A DNA stretch of 64,000 bases from Luminiphilus syltensis NOR5-1B (GCF_000158175.1 NZ_DS999411.1:2927674-2991673), one strand, 5' to 3'. Shown: positions 38,404 through 55,458, numbered from the stretch's first letter. A program made the numbers and translations. The notes: generated from the letters alone by a model not told the origin.

Positions 38404-39738
38404 TCAGACTTCGGGAGCGCACCCGTACAAGGGCTCGAGGCCACTGAACATCTGGCGAAGCACGATTTTACCGTTATCGGTGAACGAGACCCGATTACCT
38501 TCCAGGGCGACTACACCCGAATGTTTCAGCTTGGGCAGAACACCGGTTTCTGCGTTGAACCAGGACATTTCAATGTCTGATAGCTCCCGACTGGTAAACA
38601 CGCCTTCCAAGACATCTCTCGCCAACTGGTCCTGGTGCGAAAGCACACGCTGCATGCGCGCGGGGTGTCGAGTCGTTGAAATCGTATCCTGCCAGGTCTT
38701 TAAATTTGGGGTGTTCTGGACGACTACATCACCCAGTTCGCTAAATGCGCTGGCACCGACACCCAAAACCACACCGCGTTGCCCGAGAGCATAACCATCC
38801 CAGCCTCTGTAGATCGGACTGTCCTTGGCTGCGCGTGCGACCGGGTCAGATGCGGTCATAAAGCAATCCAGACCTACCCACTCAAAGCCTGCGCCATTGA
38901 AAGTGTCGGCGATGGTCTGGAACATCACCAGACGATCGGCCAACGACGGCATCCCGCTGGCAACAATATTGCGCTGATTGGGATAGAGATCCGGGCGGCG
39001 CTCAAAGGCCTTGCAGATGACTCGGTCGGGGCCAAGCTCAGCAATCGCCCTTGCGCTCTCGGCCACAGACTCTATGGTCTGTGATGGCAGACCATAAAGC
39101 GTGTCTGTCGTTATCCGCTGAAAACCGGCCTGACGGGCACTATCAAAAACATCAGACAGCATTTCCGCCGTGGTAAATCGGCCAAGTGATCGCTGTACCG
39201 TCTCATTAACGTCGCGAACCTCGAACCGAATACGATCAAAACCGAGGCCATTGAGTAAAGCCAATTGACCACTGGAGACGCGATTAGGATTGGCGGCCAG
39301 CGACATTTCGGTGTCATCGGTCACCAGGAAGTGTTTTTCGATAGAGCTGACCAACCGTAACAGTTGAGCCTCACTCAAGAGATTCGGAGTGCCGCCGCCC
39401 AGATGAATCTGATCCAGGGCTCGTGGATTCTCAACCTGACTGGCAACTGCAGCCAGCTCCAGGTCGAGCATGTCGAGATAGGCTTCTATTTCACCAGAAC
39501 CACTAGGAACCGTACTCGAACGGCTACAACTGAAACACTTCGATGAGCAAAACGGAACGTGCACATACAAACGCAGCGGTGTGGACACATCAGCGGAGAG
39601 TTGTTGGTTAGCCAGCGCCACAAACTGAGCCTGTGTCATGGGCTTACCGATCTCTTCGAAATAAGGTTTGTTGCTAAACGGCTGAGAGATAAAGTCGTTG
39701 GTGAGTTGCTTGTTCGTTTTGCCTGAATCTTCGGACAT
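38404..39738 (-). CDS. hemN: HemN-like radical-SAM protein (oxygen-independent coproporphyrinogen oxidase family)
   Basis: A 444-aa radical-SAM protein of the HemN group, with the N-terminal extension that separates HemN from HemW. Y58 and H60 of RLYVHVPFC are kept, and C64, C68, C71 form the CX3CX2C cluster site. HemN has a fourth cysteine two residues after the third, but here the segment reads CSRS, so that residue is R73. Downstream it has IHLGGGTPNLLS and a HemN C-terminal domain. It would convert coproporphyrinogen III to protoporphyrinogen IX without oxygen. The altered cysteine leaves the exact activity open. Confidence 0.75.
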   Translation of the reverse strand: MSEDSGKTNKQLTNDFISQPFSNKPYFEEIGKPMTQAQFVALANQQLSADVSTPLRLYVHVPFCSSKCFSCSRSSTVPSGSGEIEAYLDMLDLELAAVASQVENPRALDQIHLGGGTPNLLSEAQLLRLVSSIEKHFLVTDDTEMSLAANPNRVSSGQLALLNGLGFDRIRFEVRDVNETVQRSLGRFTTAEMLSDVFDSARQAGFQRITTDTLYGLPSQTIESVAESARAIAELGPDRVICKAFERRPDLYPNQRNIVASGMPSLADRLVMFQTIADTFNGAGFEWVGLDCFMTASDPVARAAKDSPIYRGWDGYALGQRGVVLGVGASAFSELGDVVVQNTPNLKTWQDTISTTRHPARMQRVLSHQDQLARDVLEGVFTSRELSDIEMSWFNAETGVLPKLKHSGVVALEGNRVSFTDNGKIVLRQMFSGLEPLYGCAPEV

Positions 39739-39953
39739 ACGCCAGCTCCAAGTGCTGGTTTTGCGGCTGCCTGGAAACTCCAGGACCTAAATGCGCAGAT
39801 GGGCGTCAATCAATCTTTGCACGGGTGAAACCAAATACGTTTGTACCGCCCCCACGACGCACATTATGACGGCTCTAAATCCGGGTCAAGGAAAATCGTC
39901 CGAAATCTCATATGCTCGATAAATAAATATTTTCTACCTATTCACGCCGGTTA
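39739..39953. other. hemN upstream region / puh operon 3' flank
   Basis: A 215-nt gap holding the hemN-like gene's promoter and the end of the puh operon. I find no TGT-N12-ACA PpsR site. Reading toward hemN, a TTGAT half-site of the FNR type occurs near 39812-39820, but without a proper second half. An AT-rich run lies near 39915-39940. No terminator with a T-run is obvious. Confidence 0.4.
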
Positions 39954-40715
39954 TTAGTCCTTACTGGACAATTTCACCCAGCGCCAGAGGGCAGCATCGC
40001 CCAGCGGTAGCATCAAAAACACATGTTCCAACACAGCCAACGCGAGCAGAACACCCACCAACGCGTTACTCAGCTCACCGAAAGTGGAAGTGGCGGCCAT
40101 GGAAAGATGGAAAAACCAGGCCGTCGCCGCTGATCCTAGCACCACCGAGAAGGGAAACAGCGGATTCATTGTTTTTCTTTTGACGTAACTGTCGAGATAG
40201 CTCAAACGCTCGGGTAGCCAGCTGTGATTGTAGTTTCGAACGCCGAGGAACATATTGAGCTTCGCACTCCAACGCATTAACCAGAGCGTTATAAACGACC
40301 AGGTAGCTACCTGATTTCCACCACCCCAACTCAAGGCAATAATCAGTGACCCCAGCACCACAATGGCAATTTCGTGGTAGATGCTTGCACCGATCGCGCG
40401 TTTAAATCGCTCTCCCGTCGACAGGTTGGCGGGGCAATACTGATTGTGGGTGCCGGTGAGAATTCCCATAAGATAGGTCATCTCCAACCAGCCCCAAATC
40501 GCCAGCGTCAGGCAAAATCCGGTAATAGCGCCGCCGGTATTGGCCTGCTGGGAGACATGGGGCAAGGCCGACAAACTGAACACCAGCAGCACGGTGGCTG
40601 CGAGAGCGCTCCAGCGGTAGGTACTTTCGTGCTGATGATTGAGGTAAAGAATAGCGCCGGTGCTCAACCACCAGCCAAGAACCGCAATACAAAATGCCAA
40701 TCCATGTTCGGACAC
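39954..40715 (-). CDS. puhE: PuhE, photosynthetic complex assembly protein 2
   Basis: A 253-aa polytopic membrane protein (about 7 helices) matching PuhE/DUF3623. Helices include FCIAVLGWWLSTGAILYL at the N-terminus and the conserved loop RFKRAIGASIYHEIAIV. The segment LNMFLGVRNYNHSWLPERL follows. It is needed for normal bacteriochlorophyll and RC-LH1 assembly. The start is GTG at 40715, 1 nt after the puhC stop. Last gene of the bchF-puhE operon. Confidence 0.9.
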   Translation of the reverse strand: MSEHGLAFCIAVLGWWLSTGAILYLNHQHESTYRWSALAATVLLVFSLSALPHVSQQANTGGAITGFCLTLAIWGWLEMTYLMGILTGTHNQYCPANLSTGERFKRAIGASIYHEIAIVVLGSLIIALSWGGGNQVATWSFITLWLMRWSAKLNMFLGVRNYNHSWLPERLSYLDSYVKRKTMNPLFPFSVVLGSAATAWFFHLSMAATSTFGELSNALVGVLLALAVLEHVFLMLPLGDAALWRWVKLSSKD

Positions 40716-40716
40716 G

Positions 40717-41202
40717 CTAGCGACCTATCACTGCTTGCCTACTGGCGCCCGAGCAGTCCTGGAGAATCTGGCGAAACAGCCCGACATTGGTTTCACCAAA
40801 CGCCTGCAGTGTAATGCCCTTCGAGGTCAAAGGATCGAACAGTATCGCAGCGCCATCGGTGTAGCCGTAAAGCATAAATTCTGCGCGGCTACTCAGACCT
40901 TCCTGATTTCGACCGCGCACCAGCGCTCGAACAACCCCGCGAAGGAAACTACCCTCCCCCGCATCAAATACCGTAATTGCCTGCCCTGTGTCCGCATTGA
41001 CCGCCGCGACTACGCCAGCCTCACGATCTTCCAAAGCCAGGCGACACTGCTGCTCAATCAGCTCGGATGGCGGTAGTTCCATGGTGTCATCCGAGGTCCG
41101 GAAAAGGGCGACCGCAATGACGCTGGTAAGCAATAGCGCACCAATAGCCAGTACGATTTTATCGGTACCGCTATTGGGCATGGGGACATCGACGGCGAGC
41201 AT
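40717..41202 (-). CDS. puhC: PuhC, photosynthetic complex assembly protein
   Basis: A 161-aa protein with one N-terminal transmembrane helix (about residues 16-34, IVLAIGALLLTSVIAVALF) and a periplasmic domain. Conserved PuhC features include ITVFDAGEGSFLRGVVRALVR and an R...G-type strand pattern; the tail ends VGLFRQILQDC. It assists LH1 assembly around the reaction centre. It lies 5 nt downstream of puhB. Confidence 0.88.
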   Translation of the reverse strand: MLAVDVPMPNSGTDKIVLAIGALLLTSVIAVALFRTSDDTMELPPSELIEQQCRLALEDREAGVVAAVNADTGQAITVFDAGEGSFLRGVVRALVRGRNQEGLSSRAEFMLYGYTDGAAILFDPLTSKGITLQAFGETNVGLFRQILQDCSGASRQAVIGR

Positions 41203-41207
41203 TGTGT

Positions 41208-41867
41208 TTAACCTGCAGCGGGAATACCGATAGCGCCCTGATGAGTAGCAGTCGCGCGCTCGGTGCGCTCATGCCAGCCCTTGTCCTGCGCGGTCTGAGC
41301 GAGGATAGCTACCACTTTGTCGGGATCGGCAACACCGCGAAGCATTGGCTGAACCCTTTTAATATGTCGCGGACGAGCAAAAGGCCAAAGCGCCATGTAG
41401 GAGAACTTATGGTCCTCTTTCAATGTCAGGGCGATATCGCCAGTGCCATCCTTGCAACGCCGAATATCCGCCGACTCCACCAAATCCCAGGGGATGTTGA
41501 CCATCATGGGCAGCGCAACACCGAAACGCATCACGACTCGCTGATTGGTGACGGTGTAAACGGTGGATCGCGCATAGGCCCACCCGAGCATCGCAACAAC
41601 GCCAAGCGCCGTGGCCGCGAGGGCTACCTGCCAGGCGGTGCCGACAACGATATTCGCGACGGCATCACCCGAAGCCAGCCGGTAAGCCAGATGCAGCGCA
41701 ATCAATGCGGCAAAATAAATGCCCAGCGAATTAAAATGAAAGGCGCGATTGGCAATGGGTCTCCAGTTCGGCTCACCCTGCCAGAGCATCGATTCACCCT
41801 CGGGCAGTTTCTCGGGCAAGCCCTTGACGGGCTCGCATTCATATTCGTTCGCGTGACTGCCACTCAT
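41208..41867 (-). CDS. puhB: PuhB, photosynthetic complex assembly protein (PH domain)
   Basis: A 219-aa membrane protein. The opening GLPEKLPEGESMLWQGEPNW is the PuhB signature, then two to three helices and a bacterial PH-like domain (YTVTNQRVVMRFGVALPMM). It promotes reaction-centre assembly. It overlaps puhA by 4 nt (ATGA). Confidence 0.92.
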   Translation of the reverse strand: MSGSHANEYECEPVKGLPEKLPEGESMLWQGEPNWRPIANRAFHFNSLGIYFAALIALHLAYRLASGDAVANIVVGTAWQVALAATALGVVAMLGWAYARSTVYTVTNQRVVMRFGVALPMMVNIPWDLVESADIRRCKDGTGDIALTLKEDHKFSYMALWPFARPRHIKRVQPMLRGVADPDKVVAILAQTAQDKGWHERTERATATHQGAIGIPAAG

Positions 41868-42652
41868 AGCAATGGCTCCGATCGGGTCGGCGTCGCGTAG
41901 AGTGTACCGCCGCCGTAGTAAGCGGTGATCTTATCTTCTTCCTGCAGCGTTACCTGATCGGCGTTGGCCAGTTTCGGTACGCCGGCGAACTGATCACCCC
42001 GTATCGAGTTGACGACTACCGTGTTGTTTCGCTTTACCCGTGCCATGGTCATGGGGAGCAATACTGAAGTGCCCTCCTCGCCATCGGCAACTTCGCCAAC
42101 CGCAACTTCAAGGTAGCGGATGATGGGCTCGGCTCGATCAACCCACGCCTCGGTAACCTTTCCACCAACCACACCGTCACAACCCACAACCGACATACCT
42201 CGGGGATCCGGGTCACGCTTGGTAAGACCAAAGCCAGGCGCCGCTCTCAACGGTACGATTTTCGGCGCCCCGTCCTCGGTCAGATCGGGTGTCTCGGGTC
42301 GAATCGCCCAGGCTGCAGGACCCACACCATCCACCATCGGGTCACCCGTCGGCTGGAGGGGGGCACCGCTGGATCGCCACATGGGCGTCGCGGCCACCTC
42401 ATACTCATCGGGACGAGGGCCGGGAACGGTGCGCGAACCTTGTCCGTGGGGCAAGTTGAAGGTTTTTGCAGTGGGTGCATCAGGCCAGCCCATTGTCTTC
42501 ACCTCTCCGTTAGGGGTATCCACTTCAATGGGATAGCCCTCGCGTTTGGTTTCACGGTGCAGGTAATACACCAGACCGAAAAAGAAAATCCAGAACGCAT
42601 ATAAAACAACTTGTGCTACGTCGAAGTAGCTGGTTAATGCACCTGTACCCAT
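41864..42652 (-). CDS. puhA: PuhA, reaction-centre H subunit
   Basis: A 262-aa H subunit: one N-terminal helix (AQVVLYAFWIFFFGLVYYL, about residues 13-31), the charged REGYP hinge, then the cytoplasmic PRC-barrel domain with GFGLTKRDPDPRGMSVVG and CDGVVGGKVTEAWVDRAEP. It shields the quinone site and guides proton uptake. 26 nt downstream of lhaA in the long bch-puh operon, as in most purple bacteria. Confidence 0.97.
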   Translation of the reverse strand: MGTGALTSYFDVAQVVLYAFWIFFFGLVYYLHRETKREGYPIEVDTPNGEVKTMGWPDAPTAKTFNLPHGQGSRTVPGPRPDEYEVAATPMWRSSGAPLQPTGDPMVDGVGPAAWAIRPETPDLTEDGAPKIVPLRAAPGFGLTKRDPDPRGMSVVGCDGVVGGKVTEAWVDRAEPIIRYLEVAVGEVADGEEGTSVLLPMTMARVKRNNTVVVNSIRGDQFAGVPKLANADQVTLQEEDKITAYYGGGTLYATPTRSEPLL

Positions 42653-42678
42653 GATGATGCCTCCTCAGTGTGGGGTTT

Positions 42679-44109
42679 TCACCCCGGAAAATCTGCTAGT
42701 TGAAAATTGGAACTACTACTGCTGCGAATAGACGGCTGTTTTACGAGTGGACCAATCGCTACCAATGCGGCGAATAAAATAAAGATCTCAACGTGATAAA
42801 CCACGCTGTAACCGGTAATGGGCGAATTCATCACCTCACCCAATTGTCCCGAGCTCGCGAAACCTGAAATCAGATCGCGCAGGGCACCACCGACAAAAAC
42901 GCCAATACCCGCCGCCGTCGCCTGCACCGCTCCCCAGGCCCCCAGCGCCAGCCCGTTGTTTTCCTCGTTGCCCTGAAGCATCGCGGCGGTCAGGGTTCCG
43001 ACCGCGAACAGACCGCCACCAAGGCCGATCAATGCGGTACCCGCGCGGAACAAGAAGGTGGACTCCAGGGGCGCGGCAAACACCACCGCCGCGAAGGCAA
43101 AAATACCGATTACGGCGCCATAGGCGGCAAAGCGAACAGGATCGACGTGACCGCGCAATGTCTTTGAGGCAAACGCAAAGGCCACCAACATGCCGGCGCC
43201 AAAAATTCCAGTGAGCGCGGTGGTTTGACTCACAGACATAGCGAGTATTTCAGCGCCGTAGGGCTCCAGTAAAATGTCCTGCATACTGAAACCCATGGTG
43301 CCCAGAGCGACCGCAACCAATAATCGCGTTGCCCTGTTGGCACGGGAAAACTCCCGCCAGATCGCCATAAATTGCGGTCGCTTCCGATCCGGTCGCGTCA
43401 GGTGGGGCTGTCTCGCCTCCTGCTTCCAAAGCGCAACAAAATTGAATACGACGGTGAGTACCGCGGCGCCCTGGATCACCTTGATCAGGCGCACGTAGTT
43501 GAAGTCCTCGAGCACAGCAGCGAAAACCGCTGAACTGGCGATCATGCCCACCAGCAGCATGACGTAGAGCAGCGCCACCACTCGGGAGCGGTTGTCTTCA
43601 TTCGCCAGGTCCGTCGCGAGTGCCAAGCCGGCGGTTTGTGTGGTGTGCATGCCGGCACCGACCAACAGAAACGCCAGCATGGATGCAGCAGGACCCACCC
43701 AGGCAGGACCCGCCTGAACCTCGGTCATTACGATCAACGCAAATGGCATAATCGCCAGACCGCCAAACTGCATCAGGGTACCCACCCATAGGTAAGGCAC
43801 ACGACGCCATCCAAGAAGCGACTTGTGGTAGTCCGAGCGGAAACCAATCAGTGCCCGCGCCGGCGCTGCCAGCAGCGGTAGAGAAATCATCAGTGAGACC
43901 AACCAGACCGCCTGGCCCAGCTCAATCACCATGATTCGATTGAGCGTGCCGGTGAGCAATACAACACTCATGCCCACACTTATCTGGAACAGCGAAAGCC
44001 TGAGCAGACGCGACAATGGCAGATCAGCCGTAGCGGTATCCGCGAACGGCAACCAGCGGGTACTTAACCCCTGAATGACGTTTACCATTGTCGGCCGGCG
44101 AGGACTCAT
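42679..44109 (-). CDS. lhaA: LhaA, PucC-family LH1 assembly / pigment MFS protein
   Basis: A 476-aa, 12-helix member of the BCD (PucC/LhaA) MFS family required for LH1 assembly, probably by delivering bacteriochlorophyll. LFQISVGMSVVLLTGTLNRI is the family N-terminus, with RALIGFRSDYHKSLLGWRR as loop 2-3. The start at 44109 overlaps the bchM stop; an internal ATG at 44088 is the alternative. The position between bchM and puhA is the classic one for lhaA. Confidence 0.93.
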   Translation of the reverse strand: MSPRRPTMVNVIQGLSTRWLPFADTATADLPLSRLLRLSLFQISVGMSVVLLTGTLNRIMVIELGQAVWLVSLMISLPLLAAPARALIGFRSDYHKSLLGWRRVPYLWVGTLMQFGGLAIMPFALIVMTEVQAGPAWVGPAASMLAFLLVGAGMHTTQTAGLALATDLANEDNRSRVVALLYVMLLVGMIASSAVFAAVLEDFNYVRLIKVIQGAAVLTVVFNFVALWKQEARQPHLTRPDRKRPQFMAIWREFSRANRATRLLVAVALGTMGFSMQDILLEPYGAEILAMSVSQTTALTGIFGAGMLVAFAFASKTLRGHVDPVRFAAYGAVIGIFAFAAVVFAAPLESTFLFRAGTALIGLGGGLFAVGTLTAAMLQGNEENNGLALGAWGAVQATAAGIGVFVGGALRDLISGFASSGQLGEVMNSPITGYSVVYHVEIFILFAALVAIGPLVKQPSIRSSSSSNFQLADFPG

Positions 44110-44806
44110 CGTCGCTTCAGCTCGCAGGCCTGGGACGTATAAAATCCGCTGGCTACGCGCTGGGATCGTCCCCGCTGCCAGTCCCTGAAGGCCGGTGCAT
44201 TATCGAGGGCACTGAACAGCCTTCGCTCGCTAACCGGTTCGATCGCGGGTGAGCGATTGCCCCTTGGGAAAATCTGCCCGACCGCATGCATGGCAGCGAG
44301 TAAATTGGTTCTCGGCGCAAAGGTAAAAACAAAGCTACCGGACACCTTCGGCGCCAGCGAACGCAATGTTTCCAGGCCGTCGTCAACGGCGTAGTGGATC
44401 AACGAGTCCATCGCGACCACGTGATCGAACTCGCCGAGATCCATACGGCGCATATCACCCACCTGAAAATCGATGCTACCGGGCAATTGGTCGGCGTCGA
44501 TCCGTTGCGCAGCCAGAGCAACGAGGGTCGGTGACAAATCAATAGCCACCACATCGGCACCGCGCATCGCCGCTTCGAAAGCCAGTGCGCCAGTGCCGCA
44601 ACCGGCATCCAGCAGGCGTAATCCCCGCATATCATCGGGCAACCAGCTCAGCAGGGTGGCGCGCATGGTGTCGCGGCCTGCACGAACGGTTTGGCGAATC
44701 TTGCCCACCGGTGCATCCGATGTGAGGCGCGCCCAGGTATCGGCGGCGGTTCTATCGAAGTAGTGCTCGATTTCATCGCGACGCTGTTGGTATTGAGCAG
44801 CCGGCA

Positions 44807-44807
<1 letters not shown>
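44106..44807 (-). CDS. bchM: BchM, Mg-protoporphyrin IX O-methyltransferase
   Basis: A 233-aa SAM methyltransferase. SAM motif I LRLLDAGCGTGALAFEAA is near residue 65, with VVAIDLSPTLV as the acidic motif II. The N-terminus RRDEIEHYFDRTAADTWARL is BchM-specific. It makes the Mg-protoporphyrin IX monomethyl ester used by AcsF. It overlaps bchL by 1 nt and lhaA by 4 nt. Confidence 0.96.
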
Positions 44808-52760
<7,953 letters not shown>

Positions 52761-52830
52761 ACTGCGGGCCTCCCTGGGACTGCCACACCTTCCTAAGCCA
52801 AAACCAAGGCGGGTGTTAGGTTTCAGACCC

Positions 52831-52897
52831 AATCTAGCGGTCACCCCCAGAGTTGTCAACTTTTTCTGACAGATTTTTGAGTCTAAAGAAGTGGACA
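52831..52897 (-). promoter_or_regulatory. bchF promoter with tandem PpsR operator (also ppsR upstream region)
   Basis: On the reverse strand a consensus -35 TTGACA (52859-52854), a 17-bp spacer and TAGATT (52836-52831) make a good sigma-70 promoter about 70 nt before bchF. The -35 is inside a perfect TGT-N12-ACA operator at 52854-52871. A one-mismatch copy AGT-N12-ACA (52880-52897) begins 26 bp away. The region is shared with divergent ppsR (start 53018), so PpsR may also affect its own gene. Confidence 0.8.
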
Positions 52898-53017
52898 TTT
52901 TTGGCAGACTATGGTCGTATTCATTCTTTAATCCCTTTTGGTCTATAAAAAGGGTGACACTGACTATGGCAACATTGCCCAAATCGTCGTGTTAGGAATC
53001 GGGGACCTACTGCCGCT

Positions 53018-54442
53018 ATGGGAATCACCACCAATGCCATCCGTGATGAGGGAGACCCGAGCGTGCTTACTGACCTCAGCTTCGACGAGTTGACACTGCT
53101 TCTCGGAAGGGCTTTTGATTTCCGCCTTGTGATCGATGGCGAGGGGCGCATTTTTGACTCCGCGGTCACCAATAATGAAGCCTCCGATTTAAGCCCAGGC
53201 AACTGGAATAACCGGGAGTGGATCAGCACGATCGCCCCCGAGAACCGTCAGCAGGCGAAGCAGGCGCTGCAAACGGCGCACAATCAACCCGGCATACCCG
53301 TAGATCTCGACGTAATCCACATCAGCGATTCCGGCATCGAAATGCCGGCGAAATATGTGCTCTTAGGGCACGGGTCGCGCACCATCGGTTTTGCCGATGA
53401 TTTAAGGCCGCAGGCCAACCTGCGGCAGCAGCTACTGAACTCCCAACAGGCACTGGAACAGGATTACTGGACGCTTCGGCAGGTTGAGACCCGCTATCGG
53501 CAACTGCTTGAAATGACCGAGGAAGCACTGCTTATTATTGACGCCGGCAGTGGTCGAGTGGTCGAGGCGAATGCGGCCGCGAATAGACTTCTCGCTGGAG
53601 GCGCCGCCAACTCCCTGGTCGGTAGGCCATTCCCCCGCGGGCTGGCACCCGAAAGCCAGGTGGCGCTGGAGCGACTGTTCAACGATGTCCGGCAGACCGG
53701 ACGCCACGAGCCCCTGGAAATAATGCTGGCATCGGGCGGAGAACGACTAGGCCTTGAGGCAAAGGCGGTGAGCGAAGGCAATGACCTGCGTTTTCACGTC
53801 AGAATCACGCCCCAGGAAGGCGCGGCGGCTAACGACGATCTGAATGCACTCCCCGCCTGGCTCGATCGGGCGCCCGATGGCGCACTGCTGCTCGACAACG
53901 AAGGCAACATCAAGGCCGCCAACCAGGCCTTCACGCGTCTGGTCGAGGCGACCACCAGCGCCGAAATCACCGGCCGGCATGCCTCTCAATGGCTGGGGCG
54001 AACCTCGGTTGATCTCAATGTGCTGCTTAACAACTTGCGCAGCCAGGACTCAGTGCGCTTGTACAGCTCGGTATTACGGGGCACCTTTGGCGCCATGACC
54101 GATGTGGAGATCAGTGCCAGCACGATGGTCAAGGGGCCAGAGCCCGACTACCTGTTGCTGGTTCGCGACGTCAGCCGTCGCGTTGGCGCAGAACACCCTT
54201 CCAGCAGCCCCCTGCCCCGGTCGATCGAACAGATCACCCGCCGGGTGGGCCAGGTGCCACTGAAACAATTGACCAAAGAGTCAACCGGCATTATCGAGGC
54301 CCTGTGCATCGACGCTGCACTCAAGCTTACCGGCGATAATCGCGCCTCCGCCGCCGAAATACTGGGACTCAGTCGCCAGAGTCTGTACGCGAAACTGCAC
54401 CGCTATGGCGTGGGCACCAAGGAAACCAGCGAAGAAAGCTAG
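53018..54442 (+). CDS. ppsR: PpsR/CrtJ, photosynthesis repressor
   Basis: A 474-aa transcriptional regulator. A PAS-like N-domain (FDELTLLLGRAFDFRLVID), a Q-rich linker helix (about 145-165), two further PAS domains (MTEEALLIIDAGSGRVVEAN and APDGALLLDNEGNIKAANQA) and a C-terminal Fis-type helix-turn-helix (ASAAEILGLSRQSLYAKLHR). It binds TGT-N12-ACA palindromes such as those listed here. The only cysteine is C430, just before the HTH; the second redox cysteine of CrtJ/PpsR is missing. No aerR/ppaA gene precedes it. Confidence 0.95.
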   Translation: MGITTNAIRDEGDPSVLTDLSFDELTLLLGRAFDFRLVIDGEGRIFDSAVTNNEASDLSPGNWNNREWISTIAPENRQQAKQALQTAHNQPGIPVDLDVIHISDSGIEMPAKYVLLGHGSRTIGFADDLRPQANLRQQLLNSQQALEQDYWTLRQVETRYRQLLEMTEEALLIIDAGSGRVVEANAAANRLLAGGAANSLVGRPFPRGLAPESQVALERLFNDVRQTGRHEPLEIMLASGGERLGLEAKAVSEGNDLRFHVRITPQEGAAANDDLNALPAWLDRAPDGALLLDNEGNIKAANQAFTRLVEATTSAEITGRHASQWLGRTSVDLNVLLNNLRSQDSVRLYSSVLRGTFGAMTDVEISASTMVKGPEPDYLLLVRDVSRRVGAEHPSSSPLPRSIEQITRRVGQVPLKQLTKESTGIIEALCIDAALKLTGDNRASAAEILGLSRQSLYAKLHRYGVGTKETSEES

Positions 54443-54464
54443 GCCCGGCTCCATACCCCGCATC

Positions 54465-54507
54465 TGTCTATTTATTTAGACGCTATTGTTGTTTTTATAT
54501 ATTGACA
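54465..54507 (+). promoter_or_regulatory. bchG promoter with tandem PpsR operator
   Basis: A perfect TGT-N12-ACA operator spans 54490-54507 and a one-mismatch copy TGT-N12-ACG spans 54465-54482, 25 bp earlier. A forward promoter fits as TTTAGA (54475-54480), 17-bp spacer, TATATT (54498-54503). The operators thus cover its -35 and -10. It would give bchG its own start site, separate from ppsR. Confidence 0.75.
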
Positions 54508-54522
54508 CTTGATGCAGTGTCA
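54503..54522. repeat. 20-bp inverted repeat upstream of bchG
   Basis: TGACACT-TGATGC-AGTGTCA is a perfect 7-bp inverted repeat with a 6-bp spacer. It overlaps the right end of the PpsR operator and lies about where transcription would begin. It might be an extra regulator site or a leader hairpin. Confidence 0.5.
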
Positions 54523-54537
54523 CCCCACACTACGGGG

Positions 54538-55458
54538 ATGCAACGTGCCACACCCATAAATGCTGATAGTACTGCGCGCCTGGAGCCCCTGGCGCTACTG
54601 CAGCTGCTCAAGCCCGTTACGTGGTTCCCACCCATGTGGGCCTTTCTGTGCGGCGCGGTCTCTTCCACGGTGTCACTCTCTGAAAACCTGTGGCTGGTTC
54701 TCGCCGGGTTGATACTGGCAGGGCCTTTGGTCTGCGGTGCAAGTCAAATCATCAATGACTGGTTTGACCGGGAAGTCGATGCCATCAATGAGCCCAATCG
54801 TCCCATCCCCTCGGGGAGGGCGCCCGGAAACAGCGCTCGCCACTTCGCCATCATCTGGTGCCTGCTGGCTCTCGTCTGGAGTGGCCTATTGGGCACCTGG
54901 GTGTTCCTGGCAACCCTGGTGGGCCTCTTTATGGCCTGGGCCTACAGCGCACCGCCGCTGCGTTTTAAGCAAAACGGCTGGCTCGGCAACGCCGCCGTCG
55001 GTATTAGCTACGAGGGCCTGGCGTGGGTCACCGGTGCGGCGGTCATGCTCGGCGGAACACTGCCCGCAGGTCCGATTCTCCTGTTGGCTGCCCTCTACAG
55101 CATCGGCGCCCACGGCATTATGACGCTCAATGATTTTAAAGCCCTCGAAGGTGATCTGAAGCTGGGCATTCAATCGCTGCCCGCACAACTCGGACCCGAG
55201 CGCGCGGCGCGACTGAGCTGTGTCGTCATGACCCTCCCCCAACTCGGCGCCATCGCCCTGTTGGTTTATTTTGATCGCACCACTTACGCCGCGATCGTCG
55301 GGGCTCTGGTCGTGGGACAGTTCATCGCCATGGCCAGAATGCTCAAGGATCCGCGCCAGTATGCGCCCTGGTACAACGGTACCGGCGTCACCCTATACGT
55401 GCTGGGCATGCTGGTTTGCGCCCTCGCGGCGCCCTTTGACAGCGGAGTGGCCATCTAA
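54538..55458 (+). CDS. bchG: BchG, bacteriochlorophyll synthase
   Basis: About 306 aa, UbiA-type prenyltransferase that esterifies bacteriochlorophyllide a with GGPP. KPVTWFPPMWAFLCG is the BchG N-terminal hallmark near residue 28. The substrate-binding aspartates lie in IINDWFDREVDAINEPNRP (NDxxDxxxD). GIMTLNDFKALEGDLKLG is the second motif. I choose ATG 54538; the frame continues upstream into the operator, so the N-terminus is slightly uncertain. It ends directly before the PucC-type gene. Confidence 0.95.
   Translation: MQRATPINADSTARLEPLALLQLLKPVTWFPPMWAFLCGAVSSTVSLSENLWLVLAGLILAGPLVCGASQIINDWFDREVDAINEPNRPIPSGRAPGNSARHFAIIWCLLALVWSGLLGTWVFLATLVGLFMAWAYSAPPLRFKQNGWLGNAAVGISYEGLAWVTGAAVMLGGTLPAGPILLLAALYSIGAHGIMTLNDFKALEGDLKLGIQSLPAQLGPERAARLSCVVMTLPQLGAIALLVYFDRTTYAAIVGALVVGQFIAMARMLKDPRQYAPWYNGTGVTLYVLGMLVCALAAPFDSGVAI

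Noticed and set aside
39800-39830. FNR-type site before the hemN-like gene
   Set aside because: Only one TTGAT half is present; the opposite half ATCAA is not at the right distance.
52761-52982. Upstream extension of bchF to 52982
   Set aside because: The added 74 residues cover the -35/-10 promoter and PpsR sites and match nothing in BchF; ATG 52760 gives the family length.
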